Part shown: one piece after another, positions 8,650-16,825 of the stretch | Numbering within the stretch: the stretch's first letter is position 1 | Layout: each line of letters opens with the position of its first letter | Assembly (NCBI RefSeq): GCF_025673445.1 | Contig: NZ_JAOVQN010000009.1 | Span: 1 to 64,000, forward strand | DNA from: Ruegeria_B marisflavi | GTDB taxonomy: Bacteria; Pseudomonadota; Alphaproteobacteria; Rhodobacterales; Rhodobacteraceae | Length of the DNA stretch: 64,000 bases | Direction: 5' to 3' | Notes under the pieces: model-generated | What the model was told of the DNA's origin: nothing | Database searches by the model: none | The model's input: the letters and a program-made list of their open reading frames with translations, nothing else | Position numbers and translations under genes: made by a program

Positions 8650-9045
8650 TCAGTCGATGACGGCGGTGGCCTCGATCTCGACCAGCGCATCGTCCTCGAC
8701 AAGGCCTGCCACCACAACCATCGCCATGGCCGGGAAATGCCGGCCCATCACCTTGCGATAGCTGGCGCCGATCTCGGCTTGGCGGGCAATGTATTCCTTC
8801 TTGTCGGTCACGTACCAGGTCAGCCGGGTGATGTGCTCGGCCCGGCCTCCGGCCGCTTCGACCACGTCGAGGATATTGCTCAGCGCCTGTTCCATCTGGC
8901 CGATGAAATCGTGGCTTTCGAACTGCTGCTGCGCATTCCAGCCGATCTGCCCGCCGACATAGAGATGCCCGTCGCGGGTCAGCATGCCGTTGGCATAGCC
9001 CTTGGCAGGGGCCCAGCCCTCGGGCTGGATGGTCTTGTGGGTCAT
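8650..9045 (-). CDS. RidA/YjgF-family protein
   Basis: A 131-residue Rid-superfamily protein of typical size with the closing ALVEIEATAV. Canonical RidA enamine/imine deaminases carry an Arg in the P-x-R segment; here the equivalent stretch is PAMAMVVVAG, without Arg, so it belongs to a divergent Rid subgroup. It is the last gene of the 2-aminobenzoyl-CoA operon, 13 bp after the CoA ligase. A Rid protein fits hydrolysis of an enamine/imine intermediate when the ring amino group is lost as ammonia (inference). Confidence 0.85.
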   Translation of the reverse strand: MTHKTIQPEGWAPAKGYANGMLTRDGHLYVGGQIGWNAQQQFESHDFIGQMEQALSNILDVVEAAGGRAEHITRLTWYVTDKKEYIARQAEIGASYRKVMGRHFPAMAMVVVAGLVEDDALVEIEATAVID

Positions 9046-9058
9046 TTCTGGCCTCCGT

Positions 9059-10681
9059 CTATTGATCGTCCGTGCGCAAGCGGAAGCGCTGGATCTTGCC
9101 GGTCTGAGTCTTTGGCAGCGCGTCGATGAACCGGACGCTGCGCGGGTATTTATAGGGGGCGATGGTCGCCTTGACGTGGTCCTGCAAGGTTTTGACCATC
9201 AGCGCGTCGCCGGTATGGCCCGGCGCCAGCACCACATGGGCCTCGACGATATGGCCCCGCGCCTCGTCCGGGGCGCCGATGACGCCGCATTCGGCCACTG
9301 CCGGATGCGACAGCAGCGCCGCCTCGACCTCGGGCCCGGCGATGTTGTAGCCCGAGCTGACGATCATGTCGTCGCTGCGGGCGGCAAAATGCAGATATCC
9401 ATCGGCATCCATCACGAAACTGTCGCCGGTCACGTTCCAGCCGTTCTGGACATATCCCGCCTGCCGGTCGTCGGCCAGATAGCGACAACCGGTCGGACCG
9501 CGCACTGCCAGTCGCCCGACTTCACCCCGCGGCGCTTCGTTGCCCTCGGCATCGAGTATCCGCACCTCGTACCCCGTTACCGGCTTGCCGGTACAGGCCG
9601 GGCGGTGGTCATCGAACCGGTTCGAGATGAAGATATGCAGCATCTCGGTGGCGCCGATCCCGTCGAGCATCGGCTTGCCGGTCTTGGCGATCCATTCGTC
9701 ATAGACCGGGGCGGGCAGGGTCTCGCCCGCCGAAACCGCCGCCCGCAGCGAACTGAGGTCTGCGCCTTCCTCCATCGCCTTGAGCATGAAGCGATAGGCG
9801 GTGGGCGCGGTGAAACAGACGGTGGCGCCATACTGCTGTATGATCTCGACCATGTTGGGCGGGCTTGCCTGTTCCAGCAGGGTCGCGGCGGCACCAAAGC
9901 GCAGCGGGAACACCGCCAGACCGCCCAGCCCAAAGGTAAAGGCCAGCGGCGGCGAGCCGATGAACACGTCATCCGGCGTAACGCCCAGAACCTCGCGCGC
10001 GTAACCGTCGGCGATGATCAGCAGGTCGCGATGGAAGTGCATCGTCGCCTTGGGGTCGCCCGTGGTGCCAGAGGTGAACCCCAACAGCGCCACATCGTCC
10101 CGCCCGGTCGCGACTGCCTGAAACCGTACCGGTTTTTGCAGCGCCAGCCGGTCCAGCTCGGCATCGTGGTTCGAGGTGCCGTCAAAGCCCACCACCGTGC
10201 GCAGGTGTTTTGAGGTCTTGGCGCAGGTGACCAGCTCCTCCATCAGCCGCGTGTCGCACAGGGCATGGGTGATCTCGGCCTTGTCGATGATCTTGCCCAA
10301 TTCACCGGCGCGCAGCATCGGCATGGTGTTGACCACCACCGCGCCCGCCTTTGTCGCGGCCAGCCAGCAGGCCACCATGGCCGGGTTGTTGGCCGAGCGG
10401 ATCAGCACCCGGTTGCCCGGTTTCACGCCCAGATCCTCGACCAGCACATGGGCCAGCCGGTTGGTCCAGTCGCTGAGTTCCTTGTAGGTGCGCCGCCGGC
10501 CATTGCCGAACAGCGCGGTATGGTCGCCAAACCCCTTGTCGACCATGGCATCGGTCAGTTCGACCCCGACATTCAGGTGCTCGGGATAATCGAACCCGTC
10601 CAGCAGGAAATCGGGCCATTGCTCGGGCGGCGGTAGGTTGTCCCGGGTGAACGTGTCGATATGTGCGCTTGGTCCCAGCAT
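9059..10681 (-). CDS. 2-aminobenzoate-CoA ligase (anthranilate:CoA ligase-like)
   Basis: An AMP-forming acyl-CoA synthetase of 540 residues. It shows the P-loop-like LLGFTSGTTGDPKATMH, the GIGATEMLHIFISNR motif typical of benzoate-type CoA ligases, TGDSFVMDADGYLHFAARSDDMIVSSG, and the C-terminal catalytic Lys in PKTQTGKIQRF. Family knowledge says it adenylates an aromatic acid and transfers it to CoA. The neighbouring 2-aminobenzoyl-CoA monooxygenase/reductase gene makes 2-aminobenzoate the likeliest substrate. It lies between the cupin and RidA genes with gaps of 3 and 13 bp, in the same operon. Confidence 0.87.
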   Translation of the reverse strand: MLGPSAHIDTFTRDNLPPPEQWPDFLLDGFDYPEHLNVGVELTDAMVDKGFGDHTALFGNGRRRTYKELSDWTNRLAHVLVEDLGVKPGNRVLIRSANNPAMVACWLAATKAGAVVVNTMPMLRAGELGKIIDKAEITHALCDTRLMEELVTCAKTSKHLRTVVGFDGTSNHDAELDRLALQKPVRFQAVATGRDDVALLGFTSGTTGDPKATMHFHRDLLIIADGYAREVLGVTPDDVFIGSPPLAFTFGLGGLAVFPLRFGAAATLLEQASPPNMVEIIQQYGATVCFTAPTAYRFMLKAMEEGADLSSLRAAVSAGETLPAPVYDEWIAKTGKPMLDGIGATEMLHIFISNRFDDHRPACTGKPVTGYEVRILDAEGNEAPRGEVGRLAVRGPTGCRYLADDRQAGYVQNGWNVTGDSFVMDADGYLHFAARSDDMIVSSGYNIAGPEVEAALLSHPAVAECGVIGAPDEARGHIVEAHVVLAPGHTGDALMVKTLQDHVKATIAPYKYPRSVRFIDALPKTQTGKIQRFRLRTDDQ

Positions 10682-10684
10682 GGT

Positions 10685-11137
10685 TCAGTCATTCGCCTCG
10701 GGCGGCAGGAAATCGACCTCGTGCTGGGCCGAGAGTTCGACCACCCGTTCGACATCCTCCAGATTGTCCAGCGCTTCGAACAGTTCTTTCAGCTTGCGCG
10801 CGGGCGAGACCCAGAACAGCGCGCGGGCCGGTTTGTCGGACTTGTTGAAATAGCCATGCGGGATGCCCTTGGGCATGCGCACCAGATCGCCGGCGCGCGC
10901 CTTGGTCCAGACACCGTCCAGTTTCAGGTCCAGTTCGCCCTCCTGAACCAGGATGAATTCATCCTGGGTGGGGTGGACATGTACCGGCACGAACTGCCCC
11001 GGTTCCGAGTTCGTCTCAAAGGCAAAGGTCGTCTCGCAAACCGCCTTGGGGTAATAGGTCTGGCCCAGTATGTTCCAGACCACACCGTCATAACCGGTGC
11101 CGTTTTCGGTAATGCCCTTTTCCAGATCCTGGGTCAT
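10685..11137 (-). CDS. cupin-domain protein of the aminobenzoyl-CoA operon
   Basis: A single-domain cupin of 150 residues. The first cupin motif is visible as HVHPTQDEFILVQEGELDL, and the second as AGDLVRMPKGIPHGYFN. The metal ligands His, His, Glu and a later His are present. The start at 11137 is chosen because GGAGGAGAG lies 4 nt before it; an ATG 15 nt upstream lacks such a site. Cupins include dioxygenases, isomerases and hydrolases, so the reaction is open. The operon position suggests an action on a ring-derived CoA intermediate or protection of it. Confidence 0.82.
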   Translation of the reverse strand: MTQDLEKGITENGTGYDGVVWNILGQTYYPKAVCETTFAFETNSEPGQFVPVHVHPTQDEFILVQEGELDLKLDGVWTKARAGDLVRMPKGIPHGYFNKSDKPARALFWVSPARKLKELFEALDNLEDVERVVELSAQHEVDFLPPEAND

Positions 11138-11165
11138 GGTCTCTCCTCCCATTGACGTTTTGGTC

Positions 11166-12308
11166 TTATCCTTGCGCCAACACCTGGCGGGCGATCACCA
11201 CCCGCTGCACGTCGCTGGCGCCCTCATAGATGCGCAGGGCGCGGATATCGCGATACAGCTCCTCGACCTTTTCGCCGCGCCGCACCCCGTCGCCACCGAA
11301 CAGTTGCACCGCGCGGTCGATCACCTGCTGGGCGTGGTCGGTGGAATAAAGCTTGGCCATCGCCGCCTCACGGCTGACGCGCGGGGCGCCCATGTCCTTG
11401 GCCCAGGCGGCGCGATAGGTAAGCAGTGCGCTGGCATCCACATCCAGCGCCATATCGGCGATATGGCCCTGCACCATCTGCAGATCGAAGAGCGGTGCGC
11501 CCTGCACCTGCCGTGTGGTGACGCGCGCCAGCGCCTCGTCCAGCGCGCGGCGGGCAAATCCCAGCGCCGCCGCCGCCACGGTCGAGCGGAACACGTCGAG
11601 CACTGCCATGGCCACCTTGAACCCTTCTCCGGGTGCGCCCAGAAGCGCCGATTTCGGCACCCGCACGTCACTAAAGCGCAGCCGCGCCAGCGGGTGCGGC
11701 GCCATCACCTCCAGCCGCTCGACCACCTCGAACCCCGGCAGGCCCGCGGGCAGGACAAAGGCGCTGAGCCCGCGCGCGCCGGGTGCCTCGCCGGTGCGGG
11801 CAAAGAGCGTATAGACATCGGCGATGCCGCCGTTCGAAATCCAGGTCTTTTCGCCGTTCAGCACGTAATCGTCACCATCGGCGGTGGCCGTCATGGTGGA
11901 ATTGGCCACGTCCGAACCCGATTGCGGTTCGGTCAGCGCAAAGGCCGAGATCGCTTGACCGCTGCGTGTGAGCGGCAGCCATTCGGCCTGCTGCGCCGGG
12001 GTGCCAAAAAGCGAGATCGCCCCGGTGCCCAGCCCCTGCATGGCAAAGGCGAAGTCGGCCAGCCCGTCATGGCGGGCGAGGATCTCGCGGCTGAGACACA
12101 AGGTCCGCACATCCAGCCGCTCACCCTCGGCAGCCCCGGTGGCCTGCAACCAACCGCCCGCGCCCAGATCCGCCACCAGCTTGCGGCAGGCCGCGTCAAT
12201 GTTGCCGTGATCCACATGCAGGCGCGCGCACCAGCCCTCCATCGCCTCGGCGCGGGCGCGATGGGTCTCGTCGAAAAACGGCCAGCTCAGGAAGCTGCGG
12301 TCTGCCAT
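11166..12308 (-). CDS. acyl-CoA dehydrogenase
   Basis: A 380-residue FAD-dependent acyl-CoA dehydrogenase. It has FALTEPQSGSDVANS, WISNGGIADVYTLFAR, and the C-terminal QLFGGDGVRRGEKVEELYRDIRALRIYEGASDVQ with the catalytic-base Glu in YEGAS. Start 12308 follows GGGAGGAATGAG, a strong ribosome site, and gives the normal family length. In this operon it would oxidise a reduced alicyclic or ring-opened CoA intermediate, in the manner of beta-oxidation. An intergenic repeat separates it from the upstream hydratase. Confidence 0.9.
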   Translation of the reverse strand: MADRSFLSWPFFDETHRARAEAMEGWCARLHVDHGNIDAACRKLVADLGAGGWLQATGAAEGERLDVRTLCLSREILARHDGLADFAFAMQGLGTGAISLFGTPAQQAEWLPLTRSGQAISAFALTEPQSGSDVANSTMTATADGDDYVLNGEKTWISNGGIADVYTLFARTGEAPGARGLSAFVLPAGLPGFEVVERLEVMAPHPLARLRFSDVRVPKSALLGAPGEGFKVAMAVLDVFRSTVAAAALGFARRALDEALARVTTRQVQGAPLFDLQMVQGHIADMALDVDASALLTYRAAWAKDMGAPRVSREAAMAKLYSTDHAQQVIDRAVQLFGGDGVRRGEKVEELYRDIRALRIYEGASDVQRVVIARQVLAQG

Positions 12309-12320
12309 CTCATTCCTCCC

Positions 12321-12371
12321 AAGGGGCTTCATTCCGCCCCAAATACTCCGGGGTCCGGGGCAGCGCCCCGG
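12321..12371. repeat. intergenic double-hairpin repeat, copy 3 (short)
   Basis: Contains AAGGGGCTTC, the block CCAAATACTCCGGGG, and the hairpin CCGGGGC-AGC-GCCCCGG (12355-12371). These blocks occur in the same order at 22609-22682; the middle GTCACC/GGTGAC hairpin is missing. It sits inside an operon between the enoyl-CoA hydratase and acyl-CoA dehydrogenase genes, so it could stabilise or attenuate the mRNA. Confidence 0.55.
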
Positions 12372-12378
12372 TCCGACC

Positions 12379-13182
12379 TCAATCACCCATAAAGACGGGT
12401 TTTTCCTTGGCGACGAAGGCACGATAGGCACGTTCGAAATCGCCGGTCTGCATGCAGATCGCCTGTGCCTGCGCTTCGGCCTCGATCGCCTGTTCGATGG
12501 ACATCGACCATTCCTGCGCCAGCATGGTCTTGGTGATCATATGGCCGAAATTCGGGCCCGCCGCGATCTGCTGGGCCAGTTTGCGGGCCTCACCCTCCAG
12601 CGCGTCCGCCGCCACCAGCCGGTTGTGAAAGCCCCAGGCGGCACCCTCGTCGGCGCTCATCGCGCGGCCGGTATAAAGCAGCTCCGCCGCGCGGCCCTGG
12701 CCGATGATCCGGGGCAGGATGGCGCAGGCGCCCATGTCGCAGCCAGCGAGGCCAACGCGGGTAAAGAGAAAGGCCACCTTGGCCTCGGGCGTGGCGATAC
12801 GCAGGTCAGAGGCCATGGCGATGATCGCGCCCGCGCCCACGCAGATGCCGTCGATGGCGGCAATCACCGGCTTGCCGCAATTGATCATCGCCTTGACCAG
12901 ATCGCCGGTCATGCGGGTGAATTGCAGCAGCTCTTTCATGTTCATCCGGGTCAGCGGCCCGATGATGTCATGCACATCGCCGCCCGAGCTGAAATTGCCG
13001 CCGTTCGAGGCAAAGACCACCGCCTTGATGTCGTCGTTGTAATGCAGGTCGCGGAACCAGTCGCGCAGCTCGGCATAGCTGTCGAAGGTCAGCGGGTTCT
13101 TGCGCTCGGGCCGGTCCAGCGCGATGCGTGCGATGCCGTCCTCGATGGTGCACAGGAAATGTGTGGTGTCGGCGGCGGTCAT
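12379..13182 (-). CDS. enoyl-CoA hydratase/isomerase family protein
   Basis: A crotonase-fold protein of 267 residues. It has the CoA-binding start IARIALDRPERKNPLT, the oxyanion-hole stretch ASNGGNFSSGGDVHDI, and the second signature IDGICVGAGAIIAMASDLRIATPEAKVAFLFTRVGLAG. The usual Glu pair is not fully obvious, so hydratase versus isomerase or ring hydrolase cannot be decided. The start overlaps the stop of the MarR gene (ATGA). In the operon it is expected to hydrate or isomerise a non-aromatic CoA ester from 2-aminobenzoyl-CoA. Confidence 0.88.
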   Translation of the reverse strand: MTAADTTHFLCTIEDGIARIALDRPERKNPLTFDSYAELRDWFRDLHYNDDIKAVVFASNGGNFSSGGDVHDIIGPLTRMNMKELLQFTRMTGDLVKAMINCGKPVIAAIDGICVGAGAIIAMASDLRIATPEAKVAFLFTRVGLAGCDMGACAILPRIIGQGRAAELLYTGRAMSADEGAAWGFHNRLVAADALEGEARKLAQQIAAGPNFGHMITKTMLAQEWSMSIEQAIEAEAQAQAICMQTGDFERAYRAFVAKEKPVFMGD

Positions 13183-13646
13183 GATTTTCCCTCTGTCAGA
13201 ATGCGGTCCAGCGTTGCGGTGATCGCGCGCGCCTCGTCGGCGTTGAGCGCGCCCAGCAGATCGTCGACCCAGGCCTCGTGGCGCGCGGCTTGCCGGGCAA
13301 ATTCCTCTTCGCCCTTGCGGGTCAGGCGGACCCGGTTGGCGCGGCGGTCGCCCGGCACCGGTTCGCGCAGTACATGGCCATCCTCGACCAGCCGTTCGAT
13401 GATGCCGGTCACATTGCCGTTCGACACCTTGAGCAGGCCCGACAGCTCGCTCATCTTCAGCCCGCCCGCGTTGCGGGCCAGCGCGCTCATCACGTCAAAC
13501 CGCGGCAGGGTCGAGGCGAACTCGGTCCGCAGGTTCTCGCGCAGGCCGGATTCCACCGTGCGCGTCGCTTTTAACAGTTTCAGCCAGAGGCGCAGCCGCG
13601 CCTTGCTGTCCGGCCCGGCATCGGGGCGGGGGTTGGGTGCGCTCAT
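13179..13646 (-). CDS. MarR-family transcriptional regulator of the anthranilate operon
   Basis: A 155-residue MarR regulator. The winged helix runs about residues 40-110, with FDVMSALARNAGGLKMSELSGLLKVSNGNVTGIIERLVEDGHV and the wing EPVPGDRRANRVRLTRKG. It is overlapped on both sides (ATGA with the SDR gene before it and with the hydratase after it), so it is made together with the enzymes. Aromatic-catabolic MarR proteins often repress and release DNA when an aryl-CoA binds; the likely operator is the inverted repeat at 16748-16781 (inference). Confidence 0.87.
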   Translation of the reverse strand: MSAPNPRPDAGPDSKARLRLWLKLLKATRTVESGLRENLRTEFASTLPRFDVMSALARNAGGLKMSELSGLLKVSNGNVTGIIERLVEDGHVLREPVPGDRRANRVRLTRKGEEEFARQAARHEAWVDDLLGALNADEARAITATLDRILTEGKS

Positions 13647-14401
13647 ATCTCTCCTCCCGACAGGGCAAGGGCATGGCCGTTCACCGACCGGGCGGCCTCG
13701 GAGCAGAGCCAGAGGACGGCGCCCGCGACCTCGTCCACCTGGATGAACCGGTCCTGCGGATTGCCCTTGCGCAACGACTTTGCCGCAGCTTCCGCGCTCA
13801 GACCGGTCTTGCCCACGATATTGGCAATGGAACGTTCCAGCATCGGGGTTTCGATGAAGCCGGGGCAGATGGCGTTTGCGGTCACGGCGGTGCGGCCCAG
13901 TTCCACCGCCAGCGCCCGGATCAGGCCCACCACCCCGTGTTTGGCGGCGCAATAGCCCGCCACATAGGGATAACCCTTGAGCCCGGCGGTCGAGGCGATG
14001 GCGATCAACCGGCCCTCGCCCGCGTTTTTCATATCGGCCAGTCCCGCCTGAAAGCTGTTGAACACGCCCTTGAGGTTCACGTCCAGCATCTGCTGGAACC
14101 CTTCGGCGGTCATCTTGCTGAACGGTGTGCTGTCGGCGGCACCCGCATTGGCGACCACCACGCCGACCGGGCCGTTCAGATCGCGCGCTTGTCGAAAGGC
14201 GGCGCGCACTTCCGCCGGATCGGTCACGTCGCAGGTGACCCAGCCGATGAACTTGTGCTGTTTGGCCACCTCGCGCAACGGCCCCTCGCGGCGGCCCAGC
14301 ACGGTGACCTTGGCACCGGCATGGGCCAGCGCCTCGGCAATCGCGGCGCCGGTGCCGGTGCCGCCGCCGGTGACCACCGCATGGGTGCCGTCGAGCATCA
14401 T
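13643..14401 (-). CDS. short-chain dehydrogenase/reductase
   Basis: A classical SDR of 252 residues with a Rossmann start (VTGGGTGTGAAIAEA, residues 10-24), the NAG motif in VVANAGAAD, the catalytic Ser in IAIASTAGLKG, and Tyr/Lys in YCAAKHG. It overlaps the genes on both sides (ATGA). In this operon it would oxidise a hydroxyacyl-CoA to the keto form, or reduce a ring ketone. It resembles 3-hydroxyacyl-CoA dehydrogenases of SDR type, but substrate choice is inferred only from context. Confidence 0.88.
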   Translation of the reverse strand: MMLDGTHAVVTGGGTGTGAAIAEALAHAGAKVTVLGRREGPLREVAKQHKFIGWVTCDVTDPAEVRAAFRQARDLNGPVGVVVANAGAADSTPFSKMTAEGFQQMLDVNLKGVFNSFQAGLADMKNAGEGRLIAIASTAGLKGYPYVAGYCAAKHGVVGLIRALAVELGRTAVTANAICPGFIETPMLERSIANIVGKTGLSAEAAAKSLRKGNPQDRFIQVDEVAGAVLWLCSEAARSVNGHALALSGGEI

Positions 14402-16692
14402 GCGCGGATCTCCGTCTCGGCATCACGGTCGGCCAGGCGCCAGGCCTGATCGCGGCCCGCCAGATAGGGCAGCGGCCAGTCGGCGTGGCGGTCGCCGATG
14501 CGGGCGGCCTCGTGCAGGGTCCAGTAAGGGTCGGCCAGATGCGGGCGACCCACGCAGATCAGGTCGGCCCGGCCCGCCATCAGGATCGAGTTGGCATGGT
14601 CGGCCTCATAGATATTGCCCACCGCCATGGTGGCGATACCGGTTTCGTTGCGGATGCGGTCCGAGAACGGGGTCTGGAACATGCGGCCATAGACCGGCTT
14701 TGCCTCGATCGAGGTCTGGCCCGCCGAGACGTCGATGATATCGGCACCCGCCGCGTGGAACATGGCCGCGATCTTGACCGCCTCCTCTGGCGTGACACCG
14801 GCCTCGTCCACCCAGTCATTGGCCGAGATCCGCACAGACATCGGTTTGTCCTTGGGCCAGGCCGCGCGCATCGCGGTGAATACTTCCAGCGGGTAGCGCA
14901 TGCGGTTTTCCAGTACTCCGCCATAGTCGTCGCTGCGCGTGTTCGACATCGGCGAGATGAAGGACGAGATCAGATAGCCATGCGCGGCGTGCAGCTCGAT
15001 CATGTCGAAACCCGCCCGCTCGGCCATTTGCGCGGCGGCGACGAACTGATCGCGCACCGCGTCCATATCCGTCCGCGTCATTTCACGCGGGGTGGCATTG
15101 TTGGCGGACCACGGGATGGGTGAGGCCGAGATCAGGTCCCAGTTCTCGACCTTCAGCGGCGCATCCATCGTCTCCCAACCCAGCTGGGTCGAGCCCTTGC
15201 GGCCTGAATGACCGATCTGGCAGCAGATTTTGGCGCTCGTCTCGCAATGTACGAAATCGGTTAGCCGTTTCCACGCGGCCTCATGCTCGGGCGCATAAAG
15301 GCCGGGGCAACCGGGGGTAATGCGACCCGTGGGGCTGACACAGGTCATCTCAGTATAGACCAAGCCCGCGCCGCCCTTAGCGCGCTCGCCGTAATGGATC
15401 AGGTGCCAGTCGGTCGGGCAGCCATCGACCGCCTTGTATTGAGCCATGGGCGAGACCACGATGCGGTTCTTCAGCTCCATATCGCGCAAGCGGAAGGGGG
15501 CGAACATCGGCGCGCGTACGGGTTCGGCCGCAGCGCCTGCGCGGGTCTGGAACCACTGTTCGGCCGAGCGCAGCCAGTCGGCATCGCGCAGGCGCAGGTT
15601 CTCGTGGCTGATCCGCTGGCTGCGGGTCAGCAGCGAATAGTTGAACTGCACCGGGTCCATGTCCAGATACCGTTGGACCTGCTCGAACCACTCCAGCGAG
15701 TTGCGCGCCGCCGATTGCAGGCGCAGCACGTCAAGCCGGCGCTCCTCCTGATAGCGTTCGAACGCGCTCTCCATCGTCGGTTCGGAATGCAGATAGGTGG
15801 CCAGCGAAATCGCGCTGTCAAAGGCCAGCCGCGAGCCCGAGCCGATCGAGAAATGTGCGGTGGCCGCCGCATCGCCCATAAGCACCACGTTTTCGTGGTG
15901 CCATTTCTCGCACAGAACGCGGGGGAAGTTGATCCAGACCGCCGAGCCACGCAGATGGCTGGCATTGGACATCAGACGATGGCCACCCAGATGCGCGGCA
16001 AAGATGCGCTCGCAGGTGGCGACGCTCTCTTCCTTGGACATATGCTCGAATCCCCAGGCGTCCCAGGTCTCCTGGCTGCATTCCACGATCACCGTCGCGG
16101 TGTCCTCATCGAACTGATAGGCATGCACCCACATCCAGCCATGTTCGGTCTTCTCGAAGATGAAGGTGAACGCGTCGTCGAATTTCTGATGGGTGCCGAG
16201 CCAGATAAACTTGCACTGGCGGGTGTCGATATCGGGTTTGAAAAGCGCGGCCAGATCGCTGCGCACGCGCGAGTTCAGCCCGTCGCAGGCCACCACCAGA
16301 TCGTATTCCGCCTGATATTCGGCGATGGGGCGTGCCTCGGTCTGGAATTGCAGATCGACGCCAAGTTCGCGGGCGCGGTCCTGAAGCAGCAAGAGCATCG
16401 CCTTGCGCCCGATCCCGGCAAAACCGTGCCCGCCCGAGACGGTGCGCACCCCGTCATGCACCACCGCGATATCGTCCCAATAGGCAAAGTTCGAACGGAT
16501 CGTCTCGGCGCTGATGGGGTCGTTGGCGGCCAGGTTCTCCAGCGCGTCATCGCTCAGTACCACGCCCCAACCGAATGTATCGTCACCCTTGTTGCGCTCG
16601 ATCACCGTGACCTCGTGCGAGGGGTCGCGCAGTTTCATCGAAATGGCGAAATAGAGCCCCGCCGGACCGCCACCCAGACATGCGACACGCAT
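14398..16692 (-). CDS. 2-aminobenzoyl-CoA monooxygenase/reductase (ACMR-like)
   Basis: A 764-residue fusion of two flavoproteins. Residues 1 to about 370 are an aromatic-ring FAD monooxygenase with VACLGGGPAGLYFAISMK and later VVLMGDAAATAHFSIGSG. Residues about 395-764 are an Old Yellow Enzyme domain with MFAPFRLRDMELKNRIVVSPMAQYKAVDG, the HxxH-like ELHAAHGYLISSFISP and the FMN region AVGNIYEADHANSILMAGRADLICVGRPHLADP. This architecture is that of 2-aminobenzoyl-CoA monooxygenase/reductase and of salicylyl-CoA 5-hydroxylases. The first hydroxylates and the second reduces the ring, so aromaticity is lost without ring-cleaving dioxygenase. It is the first gene of the operon, transcribed divergently from the kynurenine genes. 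Confidence 0.9.
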   Translation of the reverse strand: MRVACLGGGPAGLYFAISMKLRDPSHEVTVIERNKGDDTFGWGVVLSDDALENLAANDPISAETIRSNFAYWDDIAVVHDGVRTVSGGHGFAGIGRKAMLLLLQDRARELGVDLQFQTEARPIAEYQAEYDLVVACDGLNSRVRSDLAALFKPDIDTRQCKFIWLGTHQKFDDAFTFIFEKTEHGWMWVHAYQFDEDTATVIVECSQETWDAWGFEHMSKEESVATCERIFAAHLGGHRLMSNASHLRGSAVWINFPRVLCEKWHHENVVLMGDAAATAHFSIGSGSRLAFDSAISLATYLHSEPTMESAFERYQEERRLDVLRLQSAARNSLEWFEQVQRYLDMDPVQFNYSLLTRSQRISHENLRLRDADWLRSAEQWFQTRAGAAAEPVRAPMFAPFRLRDMELKNRIVVSPMAQYKAVDGCPTDWHLIHYGERAKGGAGLVYTEMTCVSPTGRITPGCPGLYAPEHEAAWKRLTDFVHCETSAKICCQIGHSGRKGSTQLGWETMDAPLKVENWDLISASPIPWSANNATPREMTRTDMDAVRDQFVAAAQMAERAGFDMIELHAAHGYLISSFISPMSNTRSDDYGGVLENRMRYPLEVFTAMRAAWPKDKPMSVRISANDWVDEAGVTPEEAVKIAAMFHAAGADIIDVSAGQTSIEAKPVYGRMFQTPFSDRIRNETGIATMAVGNIYEADHANSILMAGRADLICVGRPHLADPYWTLHEAARIGDRHADWPLPYLAGRDQAWRLADRDAETEIRA

Positions 16693-16747
16693 TGCATCCT
16701 CCCTCGCAAGATACGCTGATTGAGGATGAGGATACGGGGATTCGGAT

Positions 16748-16781
16748 ATATTTCAAGCCTAAACCTTTAAGCTTGAAATAT
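16748..16781. promoter_or_regulatory. perfect 11-bp inverted repeat, candidate MarR operator
   Basis: ATATTTCAAGC (16748-16758) and GCTTGAAATAT (16771-16781) are exact reverse complements around a 12-nt spacer. They lie in the 133-bp gap between the divergent aminobenzoyl-CoA operon and the kynurenine formamidase gene, at a place fit to control both. Each arm could also be half of a TTTCAAG/CTTGAAA-type MarR site, giving two adjacent sites. The MarR protein encoded in the operon is the natural candidate. Confidence 0.7.
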
Positions 16782-16825
16782 GCCGAGTCGACATCTACGC
16801 TATCCGCAAATCAGGAGGGTCTGCG

